A stretch of 64,000 bases of DNA from Ashinkailepas kermadecensis (taxonomy: Eukaryota; Arthropoda; Thecostraca; Neolepadidae): assembly GCA_034440615.1 (NCBI GenBank), contig JAOTOM010003649.1:62001-126000 (forward strand), given 5' to 3'. How positions within the stretch are numbered: the first letter of the stretch is position 1; each line of letters begins with the position of its first letter. Made by a program: the position numbers and the translations under genes. The notes below the pieces were generated by a model. The model made no database searches, was not told the origin of the DNA, and saw only the letters and a program-made list of their open reading frames with translations. Shown here one piece after another: positions 48,093-63,600 of the stretch.

Positions 48093-51000
48093 TAGTGACG
48101 GTTGCCCAGATCTGGTACTGTAACGGATAGTGACGGATAGTGACGGATAGTGACGGATAGTGACGGATAGTGACGGTTGCCCATGATCTGGTACTGTAAC
48201 GGATAGTGACGGTTGCCCTGATCTGGTACTGTAACGGATAGTGACGGTTGCCCTGATCTGGTACTGTAACGGATAGTGACGGATAGTGACGGATAGTGAC
48301 GGATAGTGACGGATAGTGACGGATAGTGACGGATAGTGACGGTTGCCCATGATCTGGTACTGTAACGGATAGTGACGGTTGCCCATGATCTGGTACTGTA
48401 ACGGATAGTGACGGTTGCCCATGATCTGGTACTGTAACGGATAGTGACGGTTGCCCATGATCTGGTACTGTAACGGATAGTGACGGTTGCCCATGATCTG
48501 GTACTGTAACGGATAGTGACGGTTGCCCATGATCTGGTACTGTAACGGATAGTGACGGTTGCCCAGATCTGGTACTGTAACGGATAGTGACGGTTGCCCA
48601 TGATCTGGTACTGTAACGGATAGTGACGGTTGCCCTGATAGTGACGGATAGTGACGGTTGCCCATGATCTGGTACTGTAACGGATAGTGACGGTTGCCCT
48701 GATCTGGTACTGTAACGGATAGTGACGGTTGCCCATGATCTGGTACTGTAACGGATAGTGACGGTTGCCCATGATCTGGTACTGTAACGGATAGTGACGG
48801 TTGCCCATGATCTGGTACTGTAACGGATAGTGACGGTTGCCCATGATCTGGTACTGTAACGGATAGTGACGGTTGCCCAGATCTGGTACTGTAACGGATA
48901 GTGACGGTTGCCCAGATCTGGTACTGTAACGGATAGTGACGGATAGTGACGAATAGTGACGGTTGCCCTGATCTGGTACTGTAACGGATAGTGACGGTTG
49001 CCCATGATCTGGTACTGTAACGGATAGTGACGGTTGCCCATGATCTGGTACTGTAACGGATAGTGACGGTTGCCCATGATCTGGTACTGTAACGGATAGT
49101 GACGGTTGCCCAGATCTGGTACTGTAACGGATAGTGACGGATAGTGACGGATAGTGACGGTTAGTGACGGTTAGTGACGGTTGCCCTGATCTGGTACTGT
49201 AACGGATAGTGACGGTTGCCCATGATCTGGTACTGTAACGGATAGTGACGGTTGCCCATGATCTGGTACTGTAACGGATAGTGACGGTTGCCCATGATCT
49301 GGTACTGTAACGGATAGTGACGGTTGCCCAGATCTGGTACTGTAACGGATAGTGACGGATAGTGACGGATAGTGACGGTACTGGTACTGTAACGGTTAGT
49401 GACGGTTGCCCTGATCTGGTACTGTAACGGATAGTGACGGTTGCCCATGATCTGGTACTGTAACGGATAGTGACGGATAGTGACGGATAGTGACGGTTGC
49501 CCTGATCTGGTACTGTAACGGATAGTGACGGTTGCCCATGATCTGGTACTGTAACGGATAGTGACGGTTGCCCTGATCTGGTACTGTAACGGATAGTGAC
49601 GGATAGTGACGGATAGTGACGGTTGCCCTGATCTGGTACTGTAACGGATAGTGACGGATAGTGACGGATAGTGACGGTTGCCCATGATCTGGTACTGTAA
49701 CGGATAGTGACGGATAGTGACGGATAGTGACGGATAGTGACGGTTGCCCATGATCTGGTACTGTAACGGATAGTGACGGATAGTGACGGATAGTGACGGT
49801 TGCCCATGATCTGGTACTGTAACGGATAGTGACGGTTGCCCATGATCTGGTACTGTAACGGATAGTGACGGATCCAGTGACGGATAGTAACGGTTAGGAC
49901 GGTTAGTGACGGTTGCCCTGATCTGGTACTGTAACGGATAGTGACGGTTGCCCATGATCTGGTACTGTAACGGATAGTGACGGTTGCCCTGATCTGGTAC
50001 TGTAACGGATAGTGACGGTTGCCCATGATCTGGTACTGTAACGGATAGTGACGGTTGCCCTGATCTGGTACTGTAACGGATAGTGACGGTAGTGACGGAT
50101 AGTGACGGTTGCCCTGATCTGGTACTGTAACGGATAGTGACGGATAGTGACGGATAGTGACGGTTGCCCATGATCTGGTACTGTAACGGATAGTGACGGA
50201 TAGTAACGGATAGTGACGGTTGCCCATGATCTGGTACTGTAACGGATAGTGACGGTTGCCCATGATCTGGTACTGTAACGGATAGTGACGGTTGCCCTGA
50301 TCTGGTACTGTAACGGATAGTGACGGATAGTGACGGATAGTGACGGTTAGTGACGGTTAGTGACGGTTGCCCTGATCTGGTACTGTAACGGATAGTGACG
50401 GTTGCCCATGATCTGGTACTGTAACGGATAGTGACGGATAGTGACGGATAGTGACGGTTGCCCTGATCTGGTACTGTAACGGATAGTGACGGATAGTGAC
50501 GGATAGTGACGGTTGCCCTGATCTGGTACTGTAACGGATAGTGACGGATAGTGACGGATAGTGACGGTTGCCCTGATCTGGTACTGTAACGGATAGTGAC
50601 GGTTGCCCATGATCTGGTACTGTAACGGATAGTGACGGTTGCCCTGATCTGGTACTGTAACGGATAGTGACGGATAGTGACGGATAGTGACGGTTGCCCT
50701 GATCTGGTACTGTAACGGATAGTGACGGTTGCCCAGATCTGGTACTGTAACGGATAGTGACGGATAGTGACGGATAGTGACGGTTGCCCTGATCTGGTAC
50801 TGTAACGGATAGTGACGGTTGCCCATGATCTGGTACTGTAACGGATAGTGACGGTTGCCCATGATCTGGTACTGTAACGGATAGTGACGGTTGCCCATGA
50901 TCTGGTACTGTAACGGATAGTGACGGTTGCCCATGATCTGGTACTGTAACGGATAGTGACGGTTGCCCATGATCTGGTACTGTAACGGATAGTGACGGTT

Positions 51001-51218
51001 GCCCATGATCTGGTACTGTAACGGATAGTGACGGTTGCCCATGATCTGGTACTGTAACGGATAGTGACGGTTGCCCATGATCTGGTACTGTAACGGATAG
51101 TGACGGTTGCCCATGATCTGGTACTGTAACGGATAGTGACGGTTGCCCATGATCTGGTACTGTAACGGATAGTGACGGTTGCCCATGATCTGGTACTGTA
51201 ACGGATAGTGACGGTTGC
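48093..51218. repeat. Nested minisatellite: 36-bp unit with variable 10-bp inserts
   Basis: The basic unit is GGATAGTGACGGTTGCCC followed by ATGATCTGGTACTGTAAC (36 bp). CCCTGATCT and CCCAGATCT variants give 35- and 34-bp units. Within it the 10-mer GGATAGTGAC is itself repeated one to seven times. Because the units lack stops on the - strand and lengths vary, all three - strand frames are open for hundreds of codons; these are not genes. Confidence 0.98.
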
Positions 51219-51545
51219 CCATGTCTTGGGGCCTCCTTTTCGTCCTGGGGGCCTCCTTTTCGTCCCGGGGGCCTCCTTTTCGTCCTGGGGGCCTCCTCCC
51301 AATCTCTGTTCTACGTCCTGAGGCCTCCTTTTCGTCATGGGGGGCCTCTTTTTTCGTCATGGGGCCTCCTTTTCGTCATGGGGGCCTCCTTCCAATCTCT
51401 GTTCTACGTCTTGGGGCCTCCTTTTCGTCCTTGGGTGCATCCTTTTCGTCCTGGGGTCTTCTTTTCGTCCTGGGGGGCCTCCTCCCAATCTCTGTTCGAC
51501 GTCTTGGTGCCTCCTTTTCGTCCTGGGGCCTCCTTTTCGTCCTGG
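51219..51545. repeat. 20-bp minisatellite with GGCCTCCTTTTCGTCCTGGG
   Basis: About 15 units of GGCCTCCTTTTCGTCCTGGG, with inserts of CCTCCCAATCTCTGTTCTACG at 51293, 51389 and 51480 forming a higher-order pattern of about 90 bp. Confidence 0.93.
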
Positions 51546-52112
51546 GGAGTGCCGCCGCCGCCACACAGGCGGCACTGTCCCACGGTCCGTCCCACGGTCC
51601 CCGCCGGGTGGCGCGCGCTCAGAGCCAGTGCGCCCGCCTCGGAGCCGGCCGACGCGGCGGCCGCGCCCGCGCCGGCGACAGTCGGTGATCTGTGCGCACG
51701 CCGGGTCGCAAACAGCCGGCGCGGCGCGCGCGCAAACGGCGCCCCCCCCCCCCCCCCCCCCCCGCGCGGCCCGTAAGCCGCGTGTCGGCCGCGTGTCGCC
51801 ACACCGGCGACACCCGACCCGGCCGCAGCGCGCCAGGCCGGTGTGGCGTTTCCGCACGCGGATCGGATGGCACACGCACGCCGGGAGGACAAAGCGACTG
51901 TGTCGCACTCGCCGCGCCGAATCACGCCGCAGGCTCGGCGGAAACTCGGCCAGCCGTCAGCCGGACGAGCTTCCGAGTCGCCGCGGGCGCCGGGTGGCGC
52001 ACGACAGGGAAATGTTGCAGGGGGAAGGAAAGCTAGAGATAGAACTAGAGTTTCATCTAGGGCTAGAGTTCGAGTTCGAGCTAGAGTTAAAGAGAGAAGG
52101 GGAGAGGGAGGA

Positions 52113-52206
<94 letters not shown>

Positions 52207-52950
52207 AGAAGGATGGCAGCACAACGAGATACGATCAGATCGCAAGGTCTCGAGGTCTCCCAGCAGCACACTTGTCTATCGGCGTGCCTCCGGATACCGG
52301 ATACGCTGTCGGGTCGGCGGAACCTTGGCGGCCGGCAACTGCAGCCGTCCGTCTCCGGAGATGATCAAGCGATCGATCCGCCGCCCCCCGACAGCCGCCC
52401 GAGGCGAACTTTATCAGACGAGGCGTCGTGATCGATGGGCCCCGTCCGTCGGCGCCGCCACGACATCGGGACCCCTCGACGGCGCCGCCGGCACGTCTGC
52501 AGTTGCCGGCGGCGAGGACGGTACACAACGCGGGCAGGTCAGGTGCGCCGGCCCTGCGCAGCTGACCCGGTATGGCGGCGGCCCGCACGATCGCTCATGC
52601 GGGCGCGTCGTCGACGACCGTCCGCAACGTAGACAACGCATGGACTAATAGATGAACGGCTGGTGCCGCAAGAGCTGTCGCCGCAAGAGGGCCGACCGGC
52701 GCGCCGGCCGGACGCGGCTGGCCAGGCCGTGGTGCGGCCGTACGGGCGGGAGGCGCGCGGGGAGATGACGGGAGGCGCAGAGGCGCAACGGGACGAAATG
52801 GGAGAGGCCAGGAGGGTCCAGATGAGAGACGTCGTTCCGTTGAGACTGGGAGCGAGCGATACTGGTTGGTTATTGGTTTTACGACACATCGACCGTTGAG
52901 TCATGTAGCGTCGCCAATTTCTCACGCCGATTGGCCGCGGGCGAAGAGTA
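51546..52950. other. CpG-rich region without a recognised gene
   Basis: Strongly GC-rich with a C run at 51744-51762, a (GA)n microsatellite at about 52117-52203 and several open frames on both strands. It could be a CpG-rich promoter or first exon. No protein family is recognised. Confidence 0.4.
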
Positions 52951-53022
52951 GCGACAGGTGAGACTCGAACCCACAATCGTTCGATTGTGAGACGGACAAC
53001 TTACCCCTAGACTACTCGTCCC
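52951..53022 (-). pseudogene. tRNA-like sequence (tRNA-Val-like pseudogene or SINE head)
   Basis: On the - strand an internal Pol III A box (TAGTCTAGGGG) and B box (GGTTCGAGTC) are spaced as in a tRNA. The T arm GTGGG-TTCGAGT-CTCAC pairs well. The anticodon loop reads CTCACAA, giving CAC (valine) if aligned to tRNA-Val. The acceptor stem ends GGACGAG and CTGTCGC do not pair, and the anticodon stem is poor. CACAATCG-AA-CGATTGTG forms an alternative hairpin. It is therefore probably a decayed tRNA or the head of a tRNA-derived SINE, not a working tRNA. Confidence 0.6.
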
Positions 53023-53759
53023 CAGCGAGCGATACTGGCGGCGCGGGGAGAGACCGGATGGGGTAAACTGGGGTTGGATGTTCCGGCCGGCCTGAGAGAA
53101 CCGATGTGAGTCAAATGGGCGAGGTTCGGTAGGGAAGGCTGAGCATGCTATGAGAGATTCCGACTGACCAGGAAATACCTGGCGGGACGGAGTGGAAGGA
53201 ATGTTCCCGGCTGGGTCGGGAGAGGTCAGAGGGACCAGTGTGGGCTGTCGTCAGCCACCCAGGATTGATCACGTCGGGCGAGGCAAACGGAATTGCGTTG
53301 GACGAAATTCGCTTGGCTCTGACTACCGCAGAAGCTCGGCTGTGACAGGCGGGGGCGGGCTGTAGAGGTCAGAGGGAAAGCCCCGACAGGCGGGGGCGGG
53401 CTGTAGAGGTCAGAGGGAAAGCCCCGGGCGCGCCACCCACTGTCATGGACATTTCACCATGACATGATATGGCATGTCATGACATGACAAGGTATGATGT
53501 GGCATGGGCATCACATGGCATGACGGCATGTGACGGTATGACGGCATAACATGGCATGACGTATGGTACGCCACATGACACAGTGCGTCACGTCACGTCA
53601 CGTCACGTTATTATATACATTGTACGTCACTCTGCTCGAGTGACGTACAGTGACCGCCACACAGGTCGAGTGACGGCGCGTTCGACTCTTGACCGAGCCA
53701 TCGGCGGGCACTCGCTGGGTCGTACGTATCGATGTCATTGGCCGACGACTGGGTGCGAC
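53023..53759. other. Unique DNA with two small repeats
   Basis: 53344-53425 contains two copies of a 41-bp unit (GACAGGCGGGGGCGGGCTGT...). 53450-53570 is a diverged ATGACATGGC-type microsatellite, followed by CGTCA repeats to about 53610. No gene seen. Confidence 0.6.
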
Positions 53760-54095
53760 ATGTTCTGTCCTGTGCGGTGCTACACTGACTGGTATAGACA
53801 CGGACCGACGGGTCTCCGTCATGGCTCCTGTCGTGTGGCGGTGCTACACTGGCTGGCACAGACACGGACCGACGGGTCTCCGTCATGGCTCCTGTCGTGT
53901 GGCGGTGCTACACTGGCTGGCACAGACACGGACCGACGGGTCTCCGTCATGGCTCCTGTCGTGTGGGGTGCTACACTGACTTGTACAGACACGGACCGAC
54001 GGGTCTCCGTCATGGCTCCTGTCGTGTGGCGGTGCTACACTGGCTGGCACAGACACGGACCGACGGGTCTCCGCCATGGCTCCTGTCATTGTGGT
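53760..54095. repeat. 64-bp minisatellite, five copies
   Basis: CGGACCGACGGGTCTCCGTC recurs at about 53801, 53865, 53929, 53992 and 54057, each followed by ATGGCTCCTGTCGTGTGG and CTACACTGGCTGG. Confidence 0.96.
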
Positions 54096-54119
54096 CCGAC
54101 CACATCACCTCCGGATGGT

Positions 54120-54405
54120 GACTCTGAGGTGACCCCACTGAGTGGTGGCCCTACTGGGGTGACCCCGTCGCGGTGGCCCCGCCGGGTGGTGATCCTACTG
54201 GGGTGACCCTGTTGTGGTGACCCTGTCACGGTGGCCCCGCCGCGGTGGCCCCGCCGGGTGGCGACCCTGTCGCACTGACCCCGCCGCGGTGGCCCCGCCG
54301 TGGTGTCCCCGACGGGTGGCGACCCTGTCGCACTGACCCCGCCGCGGTGGCCCCGCCGTGGTGGCCCCGCCGGGTGGCGACCCTGTCGCACTGACCCCGC
54401 CGAGT
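54120..54405. repeat. GC-rich tandem array of GGTGGCCCCGCCG words
   Basis: Units such as GGTGGCCCCGCCGGGTGGCG and ACCCTGTCGCACTGACCCC recur with periods of about 16 and 60 bp. Confidence 0.85.
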
Positions 54406-55344
54406 GGGACTGGCCATCGGGTCAGCGGCGGCAGATTTATCGCCGACAGTGCCGCCGCCAAGTGTACCGTCACGTCGTGAGGAACGCCCGCCGCGGCCGC
54501 GCCGCCCAAACAAGGCGGACCGCGTGCAGCCGCTGACAGAGTCGGCCGCTGACAGAGTCCGCCGGCCGACAGCGTCCGGCCGCCGCCATCCGTCTCGACC
54601 GGCAGCTGCACGTCGGTCAGCGCTATAATGAGCTGAGCATCGACATCGCGTTTGGCCGGCGCTCGCCGCGTTCGGGTTGGCTTTTTGTGCGCGGAAGCAG
54701 CGTTTTTGCCGGCGCTGTGAGCGGCGCAGCGCGGTCCTTCTCTGGCGCACGCTCGGTCCGTGAAAAAACGGCAGCATTTACATCCACATCGCGGCTCCGG
54801 AACATTTACCTCGGACTCCGGAACGAGCCGAATGGCGCCGATGCAATTACGGTTCGCTTCTCTGAATGAGCGAGTCGAAGAAGCGAACCGAAGAAGCGAC
54901 CCGAAGAAGCAAGCTGAAGAAGCGAGCTGAAGAAGCGAGCCCCAAAAAACGAGCCGAAGAAGCCGCTGCAGGTGCCGCCTCCGGATCCGGAGACACCGCC
55001 TGCAGTGGCCGCGGTGTGCGGAAGACACGTCCTGCGTCAGAAGTCGAGCCAAGGCCTGAAGCATTGCGGCAGTGAGTCGAGCGTGACGTTGTGCGGCCAC
55101 CGCCCGTCGGCTGCGAACCATTCGCCGCCACGCCGGCGGAAGCCACAGTCGCGCCGTGCCGCCCGGACTCACCCACCACCGCGGCTGGTGACACAATCGC
55201 CGATGTCACGCCAAGATCCGGGGACGAATTCACAAGATCCGTGCACGATATAAACCGGGCACCGAATGGCCTTCACAGCGAACGAAGTGGAAGCACGGGG
55301 AAAGACGGAGAAAACGTAGGAGCGCGATTGTGAGGAGATCGAGG
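54406..55344. other. GC-rich DNA with GAAGAAGCGAGCC repeats
   Basis: 54870-54965 is a short array of GAAGAAGCGAGCTGAAGAAG-type units. The rest is GC-rich and open in several frames with no recognisable domain. Confidence 0.4.
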
Positions 55345-58483
<3,139 letters not shown>

Positions 58484-59375
58484 AGTGCGATCCAGAGTGC
58501 GAATGCCCGCCCGGCCGCCGACGGTCGTTCGTCGGTGCCCTTCACGCCCAGTGTCGTCACCGCCCACGCTGTTAAAAGCGTGGTGAAGTCCAACCTCCGT
58601 GACTATCAGGCATAGGCGCTTTGCCTTGACTGTTCGCATAGCCACGTGCATCCAAGCAGTTGATGCAGAGCTAAACTGATGTCGGATGCAATAGCGAATG
58701 CGATCCGATGCGAGACGTGATCGGGATCGGATCGAGGTCTATCGAGGTCGAGCGAGATCGAGCGAGATCGGGCGAGATCGGAGCGGATGTGATGCGATCG
58801 GAGGCGCCGTCCTTCTCGGAGAACGAACTCGAGGCTCCGGCACACGAACCAAGGACTTCACCCGTTCGCCGTCGAAGGCAGATGCGGTGCGAGGCGTGTG
58901 ATGAGCTGTCTTCCGCGAGAATATATCAGGAAACCCCAGATTTGGGACGAAAAATGAGGGTACTTGTGGATAAATAACTACTGTGATGACGTTCATCAAT
59001 CTAAAAATTATACTACTTCGGGATAGATACTGTAATGACGTTGATCAATCTCAACATGAGAGTACTTCATGATAAATGCTGTGATAACGTTGAACGATCT
59101 CAAAATAAAGAGCATATTGATTCTGAATGATTAATTTAGAGCTTGAAATGCTGCATTAAACCGCGAATCGTTGTTGAAAGTTCCCCGCCAGCGGACATAC
59201 GAATGCGAGCCTATTCCTTTGAACTTGCACTTCGTGAAGTATATTGTGATAAAAAGCAGCAGCAATCCAAAAGAAAAAGCACATCTGGCTGTGAGTGAAG
59301 AAGTTAAAACTCGAAGTGTTGCAAAAAACACTATTGCGGTTTCAAAAACGTGGCGATCGAGTCGGGCCAAGTCGC
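58484..59375. other. Unique DNA right of the purine tract
   Basis: 58720-58800 has GATCGGGATCGGATCGAGGT-type short repeats. A diverged triplicate of ACTGTGATGACGTT.ATCAATCT occurs at 58980-59100. No gene seen. Confidence 0.45.
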
Positions 59376-59377
59376 TG

Positions 59378-59502
59378 AACTGATCTTCTGTACCATATAT
59401 ATGGGGATAAGCTCGCTGAGTTGATCTGCTGTACCATATACAGGGGAGCAAGCTCCTTCAGCTGATCTTCGATACCATATTTACCGGGGTAAATTCGCTC
59501 AG
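59378..59502. repeat. Diverged 41-bp tandem repeat, three copies
   Basis: Each unit contains TGATCT.C..TACCATAT and GGGG.AA.CTCGCT. Confidence 0.85.
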
Positions 59503-60520
59503 GATTCACCCTGGCTCGCAATTGACTGCGTAACAATGGATAGTGTGCAGTAGATAGACCACAACATCGTCGATATCAAGCAGGAGCCTCACTTAAAAGC
59601 ACAGCACATAACATGAACCCGAGCATCGTAATGTCCTGGGCGGCATATTTTCCGTGGTGCAGCCCCAAGACAAGCTTGCGCTTCTGCCTACGTGGTGGTC
59701 CTGTGCGTTCATAAGCTGTAGTAGTTGATGCTGATGAGAAGAGCACTGCGTTACTAAGGTGAGAAGCATCAGATGCTCCACAGAAGTCAGCTTGTGCGAA
59801 TACACCGAGTAATAACGTTGGCTGAAAACGCATGCTTGGCTTTAGTGACGTGCAATCGCTTGAGCAATCCAATCGATTTTAATCATGTTCTGAAAACAGC
59901 GTGATGGTATCTATACCCATCAGCTGGAAGCCTGAGCTGATTTTATTTCCAGGCGAACTCGTTTGTGGCCAACTTAAATTCATCTCCGCTTGGCAAGGAC
60001 GCCTCAAAGGCAATCAGCGCGCACGAACACACGCTGACGAAAGAACCTCCGTGGGAAATAATTCAGCGATTATTCGGTCATAGATTATGCGTACTGTGCG
60101 TGTACGCATACACATGCGTACGCTATGTAGTATACGTATGTACACAGTATGCGTACATACGCATACTGTGCGTGTAGCACCGCCACGTCGGCTGGACGCG
60201 GCCAGCCCGGCGGCGGCGGTCCGTCGGCGCCGATGCCGTGCACGCGTGCGGCCGCGTCCGCAGCCGTGCGGCTCTGAACGGGCGGGGCGCGGCCGGCGCG
60301 GCCGGCGCCGGCCGCCGCGCGCGCCATTCATGCCCGGCGCCCATACCGGGCGGTGTAATGGCGCGAGACGATTTGCTGCACGGCCCGACCGCTGCGTCGG
60401 CGGTGGTCGGGCCGGGCGAGGCGCGCGCCGACGGCCGAGACAGCCGCGCCCGCCGCCTCGGCTCGACCCGCGCGCGCCGTCCCCGGCCGGCGCGTCGCAC
60501 CGACTCGGCTGCCGCCACCG
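59503..60520. other. Unique DNA, AT-rich then CpG-rich
   Basis: 59576-59872 on the - strand is a 98-codon frame with a signal-like MRFQPTLLLGVFA but no known family. 60090-60180 is an alternating TACGCATAC/GTATGCG tract with self-complementary stretches. 60180-60520 is CpG-rich. No gene called. Confidence 0.35.
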
Positions 60521-60760
60521 AGAGACCCGCCGCGCTGCCCAGAGACCCGCCGCGCCACCCAGAGACCCGCCATGCCGCCCAGAGACCTGCCGCGCCGCCC
60601 AGAGACCTGCCGCGCCGCCCAGAGACCCGCCGCACCACCCAGAGACCCGCCGCGCCGCCCAGAGACCCGCCGCGACGCCCAGAGACCCGCCGCGCCGCCC
60701 AGAGACCCGCCGCGCCCCCCAGAGACCCGCCGTGCCGCCCAGAGACCCGCCACACGGAGA
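60521..60760. repeat. 20-bp minisatellite, twelve copies in exact register
   Basis: AGAGACCCGCCGCGCCGCCC is repeated with single-base changes and no indels. Confidence 0.98.
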
Positions 60761-61014
60761 ACAACGCGAACGGCTCTGTGTCGGGCGGTAGTCCCGCTGC
60801 CGGCTCACGAGTGCTCACCAGCCAGCCTCTGGCCTGCATGCTATCTTCTGGTTGGTCGGTTGGTTATTGGAATTTAGGGGCGCATCGACTGCGTCAGGCA
60901 TGCAGCGCCCAGTGCCATCTTCTACTGAGCGTGGACAAAAACTGGCGGCCGACAGGCATGGTGTGCAAGGAACCGGCAGGACTGGCAGGTCAGCGCCACC
61001 TGACAGTTCCTGAC

Positions 61015-61315
61015 TGACCTGACAAACTTTGATCCGACAAACTGATCTAACAAACTCTGATCTGACAAATTCTGACCTGACAAACTCTGATCTGACGCTC
61101 TGATCTGACAAACTCTGATCCGACAAACTCTGATCTCACCAACTCTGACCTGACAAACTCTGACCCGACAAACTCTTATCTGATAAACTCTGATCTCACC
61201 AACTCTGACCTGACAAACTCTGACCCGACAAACTCTTATCTGACAAACCCTGATCTCACCAACTCTGACCTGACAAACTCTGACCCGACAAACTCTTATA
61301 TGACAAACCCTGATC
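61015..61315. repeat. 15-bp minisatellite with 60-bp higher-order repeat
   Basis: The basic unit is TGACAAACTCTGATC. From about 61130 a four-unit block with CTCACCAACTCTGACC, CCGACAAACTCTTAT and similar variants repeats every 60 bp (61135, 61195, 61255). Confidence 0.95.
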
Positions 61316-61345
61316 CAGGCAAGGAGAGAAGGACACGACGCAACA

Positions 61346-61445
61346 TGCGTGACGGAGACAATCGTGACGGAGATAATCGTGACGGAGACAATCGTGACGG
61401 AGACAATCGTGACAGAGACAATCGTGACGGAGACAATCGTGACGG
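61346..61445. repeat. 15-bp minisatellite CGTGACGGAGACAAT
   Basis: Seven near-identical units. Confidence 0.96.
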
Positions 61446-62484
61446 CCAGTGCAATCCAAAGTGATATGAGGTGCTTACAGCAGCATACAGCGGCTGAGGA
61501 ATGTACGCGTGGAGGCATGAGGCGCGAGCAGCATGTTGCGCCTGCCATATGAATGTGTCCGATCACATCGGAGAAAAGAGAAAACACGAACATTCCAGCC
61601 GCATCAAATTTAATGTCAATGGGGAACTCCTCAGACCACAGCCCAGCTGCAGTCATGCAAGCCTCAGCTGTATCGGCATTCATGTGGCTGTGGGTCCGGG
61701 TGCCATTGTGTGAGTGTAATTAATGCAAAATTGACAGAGATCAACACATGCAATAAGCAAGGCCGATAGGTAAGCACACACGCAAAGATGTAAACTTGAA
61801 GAAATAGCACAAAACTGGAGGTCAGCTCGGCTGGTGCATCACTTGCGGTCAATAATCTGGTACTTGCAAGACCGAACGTCACCTCATGACTCCCAGTAAA
61901 GTCTTTTCTGCATTCCCGCTTTGGTGAGACAGTTATATGGCCATGGTTTGGATTGGAATTGCCACCATCCATGTGGAATTTTACGGGAAAAGATTGCAGT
62001 TCATTGGCACTATGTGTGTCCGTATGTGACATCAGCGTCTGCAAGTCTCCTGTCACATTTCGTCAAATGTGTATTGTAGCGGTTAGTTAGACGGTTACAG
62101 TACCTCTTCTTTGTAAGAGCATTGTATGCTGCGCTTTTCGTCATGGGAAGTCTGTTGCACTGACACGGCGATCATGCTGCACCCCTTTACGAATTGCCGC
62201 TTCAAGCGCCCATATAAAAACACAAAAGCTGTGATGCACCGGGGAGCAATTTTCCTGGGATTGTACCGAATCGCTTCGGACCAAAACTGTCCATGCAGTG
62301 TTGGGCGATTATTCAGCCATTAACCACAGCTAGCTGAGGCCCGTTAGATTATAATGAAACCCACCGATAAAAACTCAGGAAATGCCGCAATGGCATGTTG
62401 TCTGCGGTTGAGTTGTACTGAACGAACCTACCGACCACTAAACCGAACCGACACCCCTACCAACTCCTATTACCCCTCCCCTTT
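61446..62484. other. Intergenic DNA
   Basis: The - strand frame 61664-62056 (130 codons) contains FPVKFHMDGGNSNPNHGHIT and has protein-like composition, but no family is recognised and no splice signals support it. It could be a gene fragment. Confidence 0.35.
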
Positions 62485-63600
62485 TCCCCCAAAAATTCCT
62501 ACGCCTCCCCCATTCATCCCCCCACACCGACCCCCGCCCCCGACCTCGCCGCCCTACACTGGCGCCCTTAAACATGGGGTGACAAGTCTCTTCACTCACC
62601 ATGAAGCACATGGAACCAGCACAGACCGCCGAACCCAAGGTAGAAGGATGTCCAGGGAACTAAGAAAATCCCCAGTGTAGATCAAGAGGGAAGTCTGCGG
62701 ACTAGGAAGATCCACAGTGATGATCAAGAGGGAAGTCTGGGGACTAGGGAGAGCCCCAAGTCTGAATCCAAGAAAGGTAGGGAGACTAAGAAGAGTCCGA
62801 AGTTTGAAGGAGGCCCGGTAAGGAATGTCCTCGGTGAAATAAAGGGGAAGCCTTGAGGAATATCTGAGCCCCAAAAGTAAATTCTGAGCCTTGGGAAAAT
62901 ATGAGCCTCACAAGTAAATTCAGAATGGGAGCATTGTGGAGAATATGTGCCCCAGACGTGAGTAATAGAGAAGTGTATGGGCTATGAAGAGCCCCAAGGG
63001 CAAATTCAGGGAAGCGTATTAGAGTACTAGCGTGTTGGCAAGGAATAATTGCAGGTACGAGCCAAGAGGAACGTTGTGGACGTCGGGAGGAAGCCCTCGG
63101 ATACACATAAAGTGATTAGTCTGTTGGGAAAGATCAAGTTTTCGGTGTGCATTAGGAGACAAGCCGGTGAGCGCCGAGTGTGAGGAGACTCCAGCGCCGA
63201 GTGTGAGGAGACTCCAGCGCCGAGTGTGAGGAGACGCCAGCGCTGACTGAGGAGACGCCAGCGCGGAGACGCTTCAGAAGACTCCAACACTGACTGTAAG
63301 GAGACCACAGCGCGGAGACGCTTCAGGAGACTCCTGCGCTGACTGAGGAGACGCCAGCGCGGATACGCTTTAGAAGACTCCAGCGCCGATTGTGAGAATA
63401 CGCCAGCGTGGAGACGTTTCAGGAGTCGCCAGTGCCCACTGTTTTGGGGGACACGTGGGAAGTGACCCGCTGGTGGGAGTGCTACACCATCACACTTGAC
63501 AGCCAGAGCGACAATATTTCCCTCCCCCAACAAAAAAAAATCCTACCCCTCCCCATCCATCCCCCCGCACCGACCCCGCCCCCGACCTCGCCGCCCTACA
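62485..63600. repeat. Degenerate arrays bracketed by a 70-bp direct repeat
   Basis: A pyrimidine-rich block ending CCCCCGACCTCGCCGCCCTAC occurs at 62487-62562 and 63530-63600 in direct orientation. Between them lie diverged GGGAAGTCTG..GACTA units (62680-63000) and a GAGACTCCAGCGCCGAGTGT array (63170-63430). The second bracket leads directly into the duplicated segment at 63599. Confidence 0.8.

Noticed and set aside
47823..51360. Several 280-730 codon frames on the - strand
   Set aside because: Repeat translation of the 36/10-bp satellite; all three frames are equally open.
52951..53022. Functional tRNA-Val
   Set aside because: Acceptor and anticodon stems do not pair; called a pseudogene or SINE head instead.
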